Shown: piece by piece, positions 6,513 through 12,907 of the stretch
How positions within the stretch are numbered: position 1 is the first letter of the stretch
Layout of the letters: each line of letters starts with the position of its first letter
Assembly: GCA_900547805.1 (NCBI GenBank)
Contig: URIE01000045.1
Span: forward strand, 1 to 13,570
Direction of reading: 5' to 3'
From: an uncultured Collinsella sp.
GTDB lineage: Bacteria > Actinomycetota > Coriobacteriia > Coriobacteriales > Coriobacteriaceae
DNA length: 13,570 nucleotides
Notes under the pieces: generated by a model
What the model was told of the DNA's origin: nothing
Database searches by the model: none
What the model saw: only the letters and a program-made list of their open reading frames with translations
Position numbers and translations under genes: made by a program

Positions 6513-7703
6513 CTAGCCCTCCGCCTTTCCCCTCAGCTCGTCCATCTCCTCCAGCTTCGACATGTCCAAGTACCTCCTCTTGCCCCACTCGTGCTCCACT
6601 ATGTACTTCAGCCTCGCCGTCACCAGCATGAGGGCAGAGTTGCCGTCCGGGAAGGTCCCGACGACCCTCGTCCTCCTCCTGATCTCGCGGTTGATGCGCT
6701 CGATCCCGTTGTTCGTCCTGATCCGGCGCCAGTGCTCCGGCGGGAATTCCGTGTAGGCAAGCGTCTCGGCGAACCCGTCGCGCACCGTCCTCGCGGCCGC
6801 CCCGAGCCTCATCGATTCCAGCTCCTCCGCCACCTCCTCGGCCTTTCTGGCGCATGCCTCGCGCGATTCCTGCGCATGGATCGCCTTCAGCATGCGCGCC
6901 GCGGCCTTCCGCCTGGTCACGGGAACCCTTCCCAGCACGTTGCGGTAGAAATGCACCGTGCAGCGCTGGTAGCGGGCCCCGGGGAACACCTCCTCGAGCG
7001 CACCGAGCATCCCCGCGCACTTGTCGCCGGTGACGAGCCGTACGCCGGAGAGCCCGCGTCCCTTGAGCCAGGAGAAGAACTCGCGCCAGGACTCCGCGGA
7101 CTCGGTGTACCCCTCGGAGCAGCCGATGACCTCCCGGTCGCCGGCGGAGTTGACGCCGATGGCGACCAGCACGGCCACGTTCTCGTAGGACCCTCCCCAG
7201 CTGCGCTTGAGGTAGATGCCGTCGACGAAGACGTAGGGGTAGCCGCCCTCGAGCGGCCTCTGCCGCCATGTCTCGATGGACGCGAAGGCCCTCTCGTTGA
7301 GGTTGGAGACGGTGCCGGAGGACACCGGCGCTCCCCACAGGAGCTCGGAGACGTCCTCGATCCTCCTGGTGGAGACGCCCGCCATGTACATCTCGACGAT
7401 GGCCTCCTCGACCGAGGTCTCGCGCCTGCGGTAGCGCTCGATGACGGCCGTCTGGAAGGTCGCCCCGCGGAGCTTCGGCACGCTGAGCTCGACTTCCCCG
7501 GCGCCCGTGACGAGCCTCCTCGTGTAGTGGCCGCTGCGGTAGGCCTCCCGGCCCGCCGTCCTCTCGTAGCGCTCGGCCCCGACGAGCCCGGACGCCTCCT
7601 CGTCGAGCAGTGCGTTGAGCGTCTCCTCGACGGTCTTCCTCACCAGATTCTTTATGTCGTTGCGCAGCGACTCCTCGTCGACTGATACGATGTTCGCAGA
7701 CAC
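6513..7703 (-). CDS. IS256-family (mutator-type) transposase
   Basis: DDE transposase of 396 residues, full length for the family. The N-terminal DNA-binding part (about 1-130) contains the characteristic RYERTAGREAYRSGHYTRRL region and VELSVPKLRG. The catalytic core shows YVFVDGIYLK with Asp161, LVTGDKCAGM with Asp227, and NNGIERINREIRRR with Glu335, followed by the family's VVGTFPDGNSALML. CTVHFYRNVL (248-257) is the conserved helical C/H region before the glutamate. The start is GTG 7703, with AAGGGGG eight bases upstream; the start and this site lie in one arm of a long inverted repeat. Stop TAG is 56 bases from the left end of the element. No frameshift or stop interrupts it. By eye the gene is more G+C-rich than its neighbours. 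Confidence 0.96.
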   Translation of the reverse strand: MSANIVSVDEESLRNDIKNLVRKTVEETLNALLDEEASGLVGAERYERTAGREAYRSGHYTRRLVTGAGEVELSVPKLRGATFQTAVIERYRRRETSVEEAIVEMYMAGVSTRRIEDVSELLWGAPVSSGTVSNLNERAFASIETWRQRPLEGGYPYVFVDGIYLKRSWGGSYENVAVLVAIGVNSAGDREVIGCSEGYTESAESWREFFSWLKGRGLSGVRLVTGDKCAGMLGALEEVFPGARYQRCTVHFYRNVLGRVPVTRRKAAARMLKAIHAQESREACARKAEEVAEELESMRLGAAARTVRDGFAETLAYTEFPPEHWRRIRTNNGIERINREIRRRTRVVGTFPDGNSALMLVTARLKYIVEHEWGKRRYLDMSKLEEMDELRGKAEG

Positions 7704-7774
7704 GGCCCGTGCCCCCTTCGTCGGTGATTTATTGTTTAGTCGCTAGAAATCATATGACGGGGCGCGGGCCGTGT
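7700..7774 (-). promoter_or_regulatory. Inverted repeat over the transposase start, with internal promoter
   Basis: 7700-7715 and 7759-7774 are 16-bp inverted repeats with one mismatch. On the minus-strand mRNA the downstream arm contains the four G's of the ribosome binding site and the GTG start. A TATGAT -10 hexamer (7754-7749, minus strand; -35 GGAACA is weak) lies between the arms, so a transcript started there, near 7742, would lack the upstream arm and stay open, while transcripts entering from outside would fold. This is the architecture of fold-back inhibition known from IS10 and IS50. Confidence 0.6.
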
Positions 7775-7789
7775 TCCGCTATGCGGTTG

Positions 7790-7818
7790 TCAATTTGCGA
7801 AAGAAATTATGCGTCACC
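7790..7818 (-). repeat. Right terminal inverted repeat of the IS
   Basis: On the minus strand 29 bases beginning GGTGACG, with the inner 16 bases identical to the left end. It also contains a consensus -35-like TTGACA pointing into the element (7793-7788), but no -10 is found at the right distance. Confidence 0.78.
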
Positions 7819-7826
7819 ATGCTTTC
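7819..7826. repeat. Target-site duplication, right copy
   Basis: ATGCTTTC, identical to 6449-6456; direct repeat adjoining the right IS end. Confidence 0.8.
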
Positions 7827-7851
7827 CGGGCTGTCCATAGGCTATTGGGTT

Positions 7852-7899
7852 GTCGGTGCATGAAAAATGCCGACATCCCGCCTCGGGGAGGAGGCGGGA
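7852..7899. repeat. Two adjacent hairpins upstream of rnpB
   Basis: Hairpin 1 pairs GTCGG/CCGAC (7852-7856 with 7870-7874) and CAT/ATG (7859-7861 with 7867-7869) around AAAA-rich loop bases. Hairpin 2 pairs TCCCGCCTC (7876-7884) perfectly with 7891-7899 around GGGGAG. On the minus strand hairpin 2 is followed at some distance by a run of T's, but the geometry is poor for a terminator. No supportable gene lies in 7827-8048. Confidence 0.45.
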
Positions 7900-8027
7900 A
7901 CGCACCGAGTAGACGGAGGGGTGCGGAGCGCGGTCGCGTCTCGACTGACGACGTTGCCCATCGACGACCCTATTGTACTGTATAGCGTGGTTCTTGGTTT
8001 ATCGTGTCGAGCGCTTGTGTTGTGCCG

Positions 8028-8054
8028 TTGCTTGCGGCAACGGTGTGCTACACT
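8028..8054 (+). promoter_or_regulatory. Candidate rnpB promoter with extended -10
   Basis: TGCTACACT (8046-8054 region, TGn extended -10 with TACACT at 8049-8054) lies 12 bases before the mature rnpB 5' end; TTGCTT at 8028-8033 is a possible -35 with a short 15-base spacer. A 7-bp inverted repeat (8025-8031 with 8037-8043) sits over the spacer. Confidence 0.5.
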
Positions 8055-8065
8055 CATGCACTGCT

Positions 8066-8421
8066 GAGTGGGCCAGACGGTCGCGCGATGTGCTGTTTGC
8101 AGCACGCGTGAGGAAAGTCCGGGCTCCAGAGGGCGGGATGCCGGCTAACGGCCGGGCGGAGTGATCCGACGGAAAGCGCCGCAGAAAAGAAGACTCCCAC
8201 CTGCGCCGCAAGGCGTAAAGGGAAAAGCTGAAACGGTGGTGTAAGAGACCACCAGCGTCGTGGCAACACGGCGGCTTGGCAAGCCCCATCCGGAGCAAGC
8301 GCGAATAGGAACGCTATGGGCCGGCCCGGTCCGCGTTCGGGTAGCGTGCGTGGAGCTGCACGGTAACGTGCAGACAAGATAAATGACCGTTCACGACAGA
8401 ACCCGGCTTATCGGCCCACTC
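8066..8421 (+). ncRNA. rnpB: RNase P RNA, bacterial type A
   Basis: Catalytic RNA of RNase P, which removes the 5' leader from pre-tRNAs. The 5' GAGTGGGCC (8066-8074) pairs with the 3' GGCCCACTC (8413-8421) to form P1. The universally conserved GAGGAAAGTCCGGGCTCC follows at about 8111, and the 3' conserved region GACAGAACCCGGCTTATC is at about 8396-8412; these two form the P4 core pairing. GGTAAGAG-like and CCGGAGCAAG segments of the specificity and catalytic domains are also present in order. The length of about 356 bases is typical. The exact 5' and 3' ends are set by P1 and could differ by a few bases. No usual U-tract terminator follows; structured repeat copy B begins nine bases later. 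Confidence 0.96.
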
Positions 8422-8429
8422 GGCACTTT

Positions 8430-8553
8430 GTTGACGCTGCGAACCCGTCAGCGCGGCAATCTGCCTTTCAAGCCTTCGGGCATGACCATAAGGTCAATGT
8501 CCTCGGCTTTCAAGGCACCTTGCTCGCGCTGACGGGTTCTCGCTTTCGTTGAC
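8430..8553 (+). repeat. Structured repeat, copy B (candidate structured RNA)
   Basis: A 124-base homologue of the element at 3968-4084, same orientation. Helices: GTTGACG/CGTTGAC (8430-8436 with 8547-8553, two G-U); a 15-pair perfect stem (8441-8455 with 8525-8539); TGCCTT/AAGGCA (8462-8467 with 8512-8517); GGGCAT/ATGTCC (8478-8483 with 8497-8502, one G-U); and GACC/GGTC (8484-8487 with 8492-8495) closing an ATAA loop. Segments CGGCAATCTGCCTTTCAA-like and CTTTCAAGGCAC are shared with copy A, while the long stem differs at most positions but keeps pairing. It starts nine bases after rnpB and ends about 85 bases before yigZ. It may take part in rnpB 3'-end formation, or be an independent RNA. 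Confidence 0.8.
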
Positions 8554-8566
8554 GGAATCATCGGCG

Positions 8567-8594
8567 TTGTCATTCTTTTTACTAGGGTTATCGT
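8567..8594 (+). promoter_or_regulatory. Candidate yigZ promoter
   Basis: TTGTCA (8567-8572) and TATCGT (8589-8594) with a 16-base spacer, just after structured repeat copy B; predicted start near 8601, about 40 bases before the yigZ start. Confidence 0.48.
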
Positions 8595-8639
8595 ATTATT
8601 GAGGCTGTTTGTTGCTTTGCTTGTTGTTGAGGGGCTTTG

Positions 8640-9275
8640 TTGGACAGCTATTTTACTCTGCAATCGGATATTGAGGCTTCGGGCGAGTTTGTGGACCGCA
8701 AGAGCCGGTTTATTGCCCAGCTGGTCCATATTGAGTCCGAGGATGAGGCGAATGCCTTTATCGAGATGGTTCGCAAACGTCATTACGACGCTCGACACAA
8801 TGTTCCCGCGTGGATTTTGGTCGATGGACGTGAGCGCCAGAGCGATGACGGTGAACCGAGCCGCACGAGTGGTATGCCGACGCTCGAGGTGCTGCGCGGT
8901 GCGGGGCTCAAAAATGTTTGCTGCGTGGTGACGCGCTATTTTGGCGGCACGCTGTTGGGACCTGGTGGATTGGTGCGCGCCTATACCACGGCGACGCAGG
9001 CGGCGGTGGCAGCTGCTCAGGAGGCCGGGCAGATCGTTGAGATGACGAGTGTCGTGCCTGTTGACGTGCGTGTGGCCTATCCGCAGTATGAGCAGGTGCT
9101 TCGTTTGGCGCAGGATTCGGGTGCCAAGGTTTCGGATACCGATTACGCGGATGCTGTGACGATTCATTTGGTGTTTAAGGCGGGGGAGCAGGAGTCGTTT
9201 TGCGCTAAGATGCGCGAGCTTATGGCGGGGCGCGAGGAGATCGAGGCCGGCGCTCCCGAATTTGCGGAGTTCTAA
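8640..9275 (+). CDS. yigZ: YigZ/IMPACT family protein (UPF0029)
   Basis: Conserved cytosolic protein of the YigZ/IMPACT family, whose eukaryotic members regulate the translation-control kinase Gcn2; the bacterial role is not settled. The 211-residue product has the N-terminal IMPACT domain with KSRFIAQ (21-27), ARHNVPAWI, DDGEPSRTSGMP (69-80) and TRYFGGTLLGPGGLVRAY (98-115), then a C-terminal alpha/beta domain of the DUF1949 type (about 135-205). SRTSG replaces the usual SGTAG. Two adjacent TTG codons (8637, 8640) can start the frame; I choose 8640 because GAGGGG (8629-8634) is then five bases away instead of two. No ATG or GTG is nearby. It probably has its own promoter at 8567 and ends in a strong terminator shared with the convergent gene. 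Confidence 0.93.
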   Translation: MDSYFTLQSDIEASGEFVDRKSRFIAQLVHIESEDEANAFIEMVRKRHYDARHNVPAWILVDGRERQSDDGEPSRTSGMPTLEVLRGAGLKNVCCVVTRYFGGTLLGPGGLVRAYTTATQAAVAAAQEAGQIVEMTSVVPVDVRVAYPQYEQVLRLAQDSGAKVSDTDYADAVTIHLVFKAGEQESFCAKMRELMAGREEIEAGAPEFAEF

Positions 9276-9277
9276 CG

Positions 9278-9329
9278 ACGACGGCCGGCGTGCTTTTGGA
9301 AGTATCCCAAGCGCGCCGGCCGTCGTTTT
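9278..9329. terminator. Terminator between convergent yigZ and the C_GCAxxG_C_C gene
   Basis: ACGACGGCCGGCG (9278-9290) pairs perfectly with 9314-9326, and the helix can continue inwards for about five more pairs. On the plus strand it ends in TTTTA. The minus-strand side has no good T tract, so it serves yigZ mainly, and perhaps the convergent gene through structure alone. Confidence 0.85.
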
Positions 9330-9342
9330 ATGTTGCCGCCGT

Positions 9343-9789
9343 TTACTCGGCGAGCCGTTTTAGCACATCGCAGGCGATCTCGACGGCATCGTCGATGCAG
9401 CCGGGACAGCTACGGAGCGGACCATTGTCCGATCCGATGCCCTTGAGCGTGCCGCAGACGGTCGTTGTGTTCTTCTCGCTAAAACGCTTGGCGATTTCGC
9501 GCGACAGCTTGTAGGTCTGGCCCTTGGTCTTGGGGTTTTCCATGCCGTCGCTCATTACAAAGCCCATGATGGCCACGGCGCCCGAGATGGCGCCGCAGGT
9601 TTCGGTCATGCCGCCCATGCCGGCGCCAAAGCCCTCGGTGAGGGTAAAGGCGGTCTGGGGGTCGAGCCCGACGGCGGGTGCAAGCGTGCAGGCGACGGCC
9701 TGTGCGCAGTTAAAGCCGCAGGCGTGGTATTCGGCAGCCTGAGCCTGGCAGGCGGTGATGTCGAGCTGGTCCGTATCGATTTGCTTCAT
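9343..9789 (-). CDS. C_GCAxxG_C_C family protein (probable redox protein)
   Basis: Small cysteine-rich protein of 148 residues of the family named after its motif. Visible cysteines in order are HACGFNCAQAV (C24, C28), TETCGAISGAV (C65), TVCG (C112) and SCPGCIDDA (C128, C131); GFGAGMGGMTETCGA is the best conserved core. Members are common in anaerobes and are presumed to bind metal or undergo disulfide chemistry; the exact function is unknown. I choose ATG 9789 because AAGGAG lies six bases before it and the protein then begins where homologues do. An in-frame ATG at 9861, itself preceded by GAGG, would add 24 residues (beginning MKLSMITCTV). That stretch coincides with a strong hairpin, so I read it as leader. 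Convergent with yigZ, divergent from metY; the sulfur theme fits metY but is not proof of a link. Confidence 0.88.
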   Translation of the reverse strand: MKQIDTDQLDITACQAQAAEYHACGFNCAQAVACTLAPAVGLDPQTAFTLTEGFGAGMGGMTETCGAISGAVAIMGFVMSDGMENPKTKGQTYKLSREIAKRFSEKNTTTVCGTLKGIGSDNGPLRSCPGCIDDAVEIACDVLKRLAE

Positions 9790-9802
9790 CGTTGTCTCCT
9801 TG

Positions 9803-9834
9803 GTCACGGTGTACCCGCCTATGGTACCCGTGAC
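9803..9834 (-). promoter_or_regulatory. Leader hairpin directly before the C_GCAxxG_C_C ribosome binding site
   Basis: GTCACGG (9803-9809) pairs with 9828-9834 and GTACC (9811-9815) with 9823-9827, leaving one bulged base and a 7-base loop. Twelve pairs in total. On the minus-strand mRNA the hairpin ends two bases before AAGGAG, so it could modulate translation or be bound by a protein. Confidence 0.5.
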
Positions 9835-9950
9835 GGTGCATGTAATCATCGAGAGCTTCATGCGTACCTCATTTTTATCTATCGAATAAATGCCAGGATC
9901 TGCGATAAATACCCAGACTAATTTGTTCCATAACCTACCTTGGGGATGGG

Positions 9951-9979
9951 TTGAGAGGGGTGCAGGGTAGCGGTATCGT
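9951..9979 (+). promoter_or_regulatory. Candidate metY promoter
   Basis: TTGAGA (9951-9956) and TATCGT (9974-9979) with a 17-base spacer; the -10 is the same hexamer as at the yigZ promoter. The expected start is near 9986, giving a leader of about 30 bases. ATCGAATAAA occurs at 9982-9991, in the initial transcribed region, and again at 9881-9890 near the divergent gene's leader. Confidence 0.55.
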
Positions 9980-10017
9980 GAATCGAATAAAAATGTAACC
10001 CAGCAAGGGAGCAAGAT

Positions 10018-11301
10018 ATGAGCGAGCAGACCATCGGTACGACGTGTGTTCAGGGCGGTTATCGCCCGGGTGATGCAGAGCCGCGTCAGGTGCCTATCTA
10101 CCAGTCAACCACGTGGAAGTACGACACGTCCGAGCATATGGGCAAGCTGTTCGACCTGGAGGAGTCGGGCTATTTCTACAGCCGTCTGCAGAACCCCACG
10201 TGCGATCTGGTTGCCGCCAAGATTTGCGAGATGGAGGGCGGTACCGCTGCGATGCTCACGAGCTCGGGCATGGCGGCGAACTTCCTCGCGATCTTTAACG
10301 TGGCCGGCGCCGGCGATCACGTGGTCGCGAGCTCTGCCATCTATGGCGGCACGTACAACTTGCTCGCCCACACCATGGGCCGTATGGGGCTGACTTGCAC
10401 CTTCGTTGCCCCCGACTGCACCGATGAGGAGCTCGAGGCGGCCTTTGAGCCCAATACCAAGCTCGTCTTTGGCGAGACCATCGCCAATCCCGCCCTCGCC
10501 GTGCTCGACATTGAGCGTTTTGCCAAGGCCGCGCACGACCACGGCGTGCCGCTGATGGTCGACAACACCTTCCCGACGCCCGTGATGTGTCGTCCCTTTG
10601 AGTGGGGCGCCGACATCGTTACGCACTCCACCACCAAGTACATGGATGGACATGCTGCTTACCTGGGCGGCGTCATCGTCGACCATGGCCAGTTTGACTG
10701 GATGGCCCATGCGGACAAGTTCCCGGGTCTCACCACGCCCGACGAGAGCTACCACGGCGTGACCTATGCCGAGAAGTTCGGTCGCGAGGGTGCCTTCATT
10801 ACCAAGGCCACCGCGCAGCTCATGCGCGACCTTGGCCCCATGCAGAACCCGCAGGCGGCGTTCTTCTTGAACAGCTCGCTCGAGAGCCTGCATGTGCGCA
10901 TGCCGCGTCATTGCGAGAACGGCCTGGCCGTTGCCAAGTTCCTGCAGAGCCATCCCAAGGTGCGCTTCGTGAGCTATCCGGGCCTGGAGGGCGACAAGTA
11001 CTATGACCTGGCTCAGAAGTACATGCCCAACGGTACCTGCGGCGTCGTGAGCTTTGGCTTTAACGGTGGTCGTGCGGCGGCCGAGACCTTTATGAAGAGC
11101 CTTAAGCTCGCCCAGATCGCCACACACGTGGCCGACGCCCGCACTTGCTGCCTGCATCCTGCCAACGCCACGCATCGCCAGATGAACGATGAGGAGCTTA
11201 TCGCCTGTGGCATCTCCGCCGACATGGTGCGCCTGTCGTGCGGCCTCGAGGACACGGCCGATCTGATTGCCGACCTTGAGCAGGCGCTCGAGCAGTGCTA
11301 G
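10018..11301 (+). CDS. metY: O-acetylhomoserine sulfhydrylase (PLP-dependent)
   Basis: Makes homocysteine from O-acetylhomoserine and sulfide in methionine synthesis; Cys/Met-metabolism PLP enzyme, cytosolic tetramer. The 427-residue length is right for MetY and longer than typical cystathionine gamma-synthases. Marks: YSRLQNPT (55-62), TSSGMAAN with the PLP-phosphate loop (81-88), SAIYGGTYNLL with Tyr110 stacking on PLP, VDNTFPTP with Asp182 binding the pyridine nitrogen, and HSTTKYMDGH with the Schiff-base lysine Lys207. The C-terminal HPANATHRQMNDEELIACGIS corresponds to the MetY-type HPASTTHxQL region. It has Cys-Cys and Asn where relatives have other residues just before this block. ATG 10018 has AAGGGAG six bases before it. 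Methionine gamma-lyase or another sulfhydrylase function cannot be excluded, but the motif pattern favours MetY. Confidence 0.92.
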   Translation: MSEQTIGTTCVQGGYRPGDAEPRQVPIYQSTTWKYDTSEHMGKLFDLEESGYFYSRLQNPTCDLVAAKICEMEGGTAAMLTSSGMAANFLAIFNVAGAGDHVVASSAIYGGTYNLLAHTMGRMGLTCTFVAPDCTDEELEAAFEPNTKLVFGETIANPALAVLDIERFAKAAHDHGVPLMVDNTFPTPVMCRPFEWGADIVTHSTTKYMDGHAAYLGGVIVDHGQFDWMAHADKFPGLTTPDESYHGVTYAEKFGREGAFITKATAQLMRDLGPMQNPQAAFFLNSSLESLHVRMPRHCENGLAVAKFLQSHPKVRFVSYPGLEGDKYYDLAQKYMPNGTCGVVSFGFNGGRAAAETFMKSLKLAQIATHVADARTCCLHPANATHRQMNDEELIACGISADMVRLSCGLEDTADLIADLEQALEQC

Positions 11302-11370
11302 GCTAGCGTGCGTGCGAGGCGTGGGACGGCTTTTCGGCTGACGACGTCCTCATAGTTCCGATTCCGTAGG

Positions 11371-11417
11371 CGGGACCCCGATCGTGTCCGTTTGTAGGCG
11401 ATTGGGGTCCCGTTTTT
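11371..11417 (+). terminator. Strong terminator between metY and the MFS gene
   Basis: A 14-pair stem (11371-11384 with 11399-11412, one G-U), a 14-base loop and TTTTT. It ends only 26 bases before the MFS start codon, so besides ending the metY message it could act as an attenuator of the exporter gene. A weaker hairpin (GGGACG/CGTCCT) precedes it around 11323-11350. Confidence 0.9.
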
Positions 11418-11442
11418 GCGTTGCACGATAGAAAGGATATAC

Positions 11443-12747
11443 ATGGAGAAAACTGCCGAGCAGCTGCGCCGCGAACACATTGCCCTGGAGGGCGACACCC
11501 ACGGTAAGAATAAATGGGCGATTCTGTTCACCGTGCTCGTCATGACCTTTATGGCGTGTCTGGATGCGAGCATCGTGACGGTGGCGCTCCCAGTGATGCA
11601 AAAGGAGCTGGGGGTGGGTCTCGACCGCATTCAGCTCGTGAGCTCGGTGTATCTGCTCGCGACGTGCGTCGCCATGCTGCCGTTTGGCCGCTTGGGCGAT
11701 GTGCGCGGCAAGGTCGGCGTGTTCCAGCTGGGCGTCATCGTCTTTTCGGTTGGTTCGCTGCTGTGCGGCCTTTCGGCTTCGCTCGAGGTGCTTATCTTGG
11801 CGCGTTTCGTGCAGGGCATTGGCTGTGCCGCCGCGATGGCCAACAATATGGGCATCATCACCGAGTCGTTTCCGGCGCGTGAGCGCGGCCGTGCCATGGG
11901 CATTCTGGCGACCTTTGTGGCTCTTGGCATGATGTGCGGCCCCGTGCTCGGCGGCGTGCTGGTGGCGAGCTTTCCCTGGGAGAGCATCTTCCTTATCAAT
12001 CTGCCCATTGGCGTAATCTCGTTTATCGTGGGACTCTATACGCTGCCGCATGTGAAGCCGGAGGCTGGCGAACGCCCTATGCCGTTGACAGAGGCGGCGC
12101 GTCGCTGCTTTGCGAGCTCGGCTTTCACGATTAACCTGGCTTGCATGCTTATCGTGTTCGTGGGTATCGGTGCCTCCGAGTTTGTGCTGCCGTTCTACTT
12201 TCAGGATGCCCACGGCTTTAGCTCCGATATCTCCGGCCTGTTGTTTTTGGCGATGCCGGTCGTGAATGCCTTTGTGGGCCCGCTTTCGGGCTCGGTGTCC
12301 GACCGTGTTGGTTGTGAAGCGCCCACGGCCGTTGGCCTGGGCGTGTACGTGTGCGGTCTCTTTGCGGTGAGCACGCTTGACGAGCACTCTTCCATCTTGA
12401 TGATCGTGTGCTGCGTTGCGTTTATGTCGTGCGGCACGTCGATCTTCCAGAGTCCCAATAATTCGCTGTATATGGGTTCGGCTCCGCGTGAGGCGCTTGG
12501 CTTTGCGGGCAGCTTGAGCAGCTTGGCGCGCTATGCGGGCATAGCGCTGGGTATTACGGCGGCGTCGCGCATCCTGTATGGACAGACGAGCGCGGCGATG
12601 GGCAAGACGGTCACGAGCTATGTGGCGGGTCGTCCGGACGTGTTCCTCTTTGGCTTCCGTTTGGTATTCTACGTGCTGATGGCCGTTGCTACCGTGGGCT
12701 TTGCGCTCACATTGGTACGTTTGGTGAGGACGCGCACCCGGCATTAG
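11443..12747 (+). CDS. MFS transporter, drug:H+ antiporter type
   Basis: Inner-membrane exporter of the major facilitator superfamily, 434 residues. Hydrophobic segments suggest about 12 membrane spans in two bundles separated by the polar loop near 203-217. Motif D1 LDASIVTVALP (40-50), motif A GRLGDVRGK (82-90), motif B around ARFVQGIG (120-127) and the antiporter motif C GMMCGPVLGGV (162-172) are those of EmrB/QacA-type multidrug exporters. DHA2 members often have 14 spans and about 500 residues, so this is a short form. The start at ATG 11443 follows AAAGGA by five bases; the earlier in-frame ATG at 11416 lies in the terminator. No convincing separate promoter lies between terminator and gene. 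No partner or regulator gene is adjacent, and the substrate is unknown. Confidence 0.92.
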   Translation: MEKTAEQLRREHIALEGDTHGKNKWAILFTVLVMTFMACLDASIVTVALPVMQKELGVGLDRIQLVSSVYLLATCVAMLPFGRLGDVRGKVGVFQLGVIVFSVGSLLCGLSASLEVLILARFVQGIGCAAAMANNMGIITESFPARERGRAMGILATFVALGMMCGPVLGGVLVASFPWESIFLINLPIGVISFIVGLYTLPHVKPEAGERPMPLTEAARRCFASSAFTINLACMLIVFVGIGASEFVLPFYFQDAHGFSSDISGLLFLAMPVVNAFVGPLSGSVSDRVGCEAPTAVGLGVYVCGLFAVSTLDEHSSILMIVCCVAFMSCGTSIFQSPNNSLYMGSAPREALGFAGSLSSLARYAGIALGITAASRILYGQTSAAMGKTVTSYVAGRPDVFLFGFRLVFYVLMAVATVGFALTLVRLVRTRTRH

Positions 12748-12843
12748 CGTGTTGGGAGGCTGTCTGCCACGAATCGGGCCCATCTACTGGTCTTGCGGCT
12801 TTATGATGCGTAGGGGCTTGTGGGGCGGGCGGGGGTCGGTCCG

Positions 12844-12852
12844 TGGTAGACT
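12844..12852 (+). promoter_or_regulatory. Candidate xpt promoter, extended -10
   Basis: TGGTAGACT carries a TGn extension and a TAGACT hexamer (12847-12852), similar to the TGCTACACT before rnpB. No good -35 is seen. The start would be near 12859, so the leader is about 50 bases, with a 5-bp hairpin (12875-12879 with 12888-12892) just before the ribosome binding site. That is too short for a purine riboswitch. Confidence 0.45.
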
Positions 12853-12907
12853 ATCGAACAACGTTTATTAATCGCGCGGTATCGTTGCCGCGAGAAGGGG
12901 TTGCGCC

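Larger units (their letters stand above)
6457..7818 (-). mobile_element. Complete IS256-family insertion sequence, 1362 bp
   Basis: A single minus-strand transposase gene fills the element. The ends were located by two signals that agree. First, a 16-bp perfect inverted repeat, TTCTTTCGCAAATTGA, lies at 6470-6485 and inverted at 7790-7805. Second, an 8-bp direct repeat ATGCTTTC at 6449-6456 and 7819-7826 sits exactly 13 bases outside each. Taking the direct repeat as the target duplication puts the ends at 6457 and 7818, both beginning GGT, with 29-bp terminal repeats matching at 22 positions. An 8-bp duplication and a size near 1.3-1.4 kb are normal for IS256 elements. It sits between the rpsA terminator and rnpB and interrupts no visible gene. 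The intact frame and exact duplication suggest a relatively recent, potentially active insertion. Confidence 0.9.

Noticed and set aside
6470..7805. IS boundaries at the 16-bp perfect repeats
   Set aside because: The flanks there show no duplication, whereas an 8-bp direct repeat lies exactly 13 bases further out on both sides.
7860..7985. Possible 41-codon ORF (MKNADIPPRGG...) between the IS and rnpB
   Set aside because: No ribosome binding site, Arg/Gly-rich sequence imposed by a hairpin, and no recognisable similarity.
11350..12783. Long minus-strand open frame opposite the MFS gene (477 codons)
   Set aside because: His/Arg/Ala-rich shadow of a membrane protein gene; the plus frame has all MFS motifs.
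12853..12907. Purine riboswitch before xpt
   Set aside because: The leader inferred from the -10 is only about 50 bases and lacks a three-way junction; Bacillus-type xpt control is not seen.
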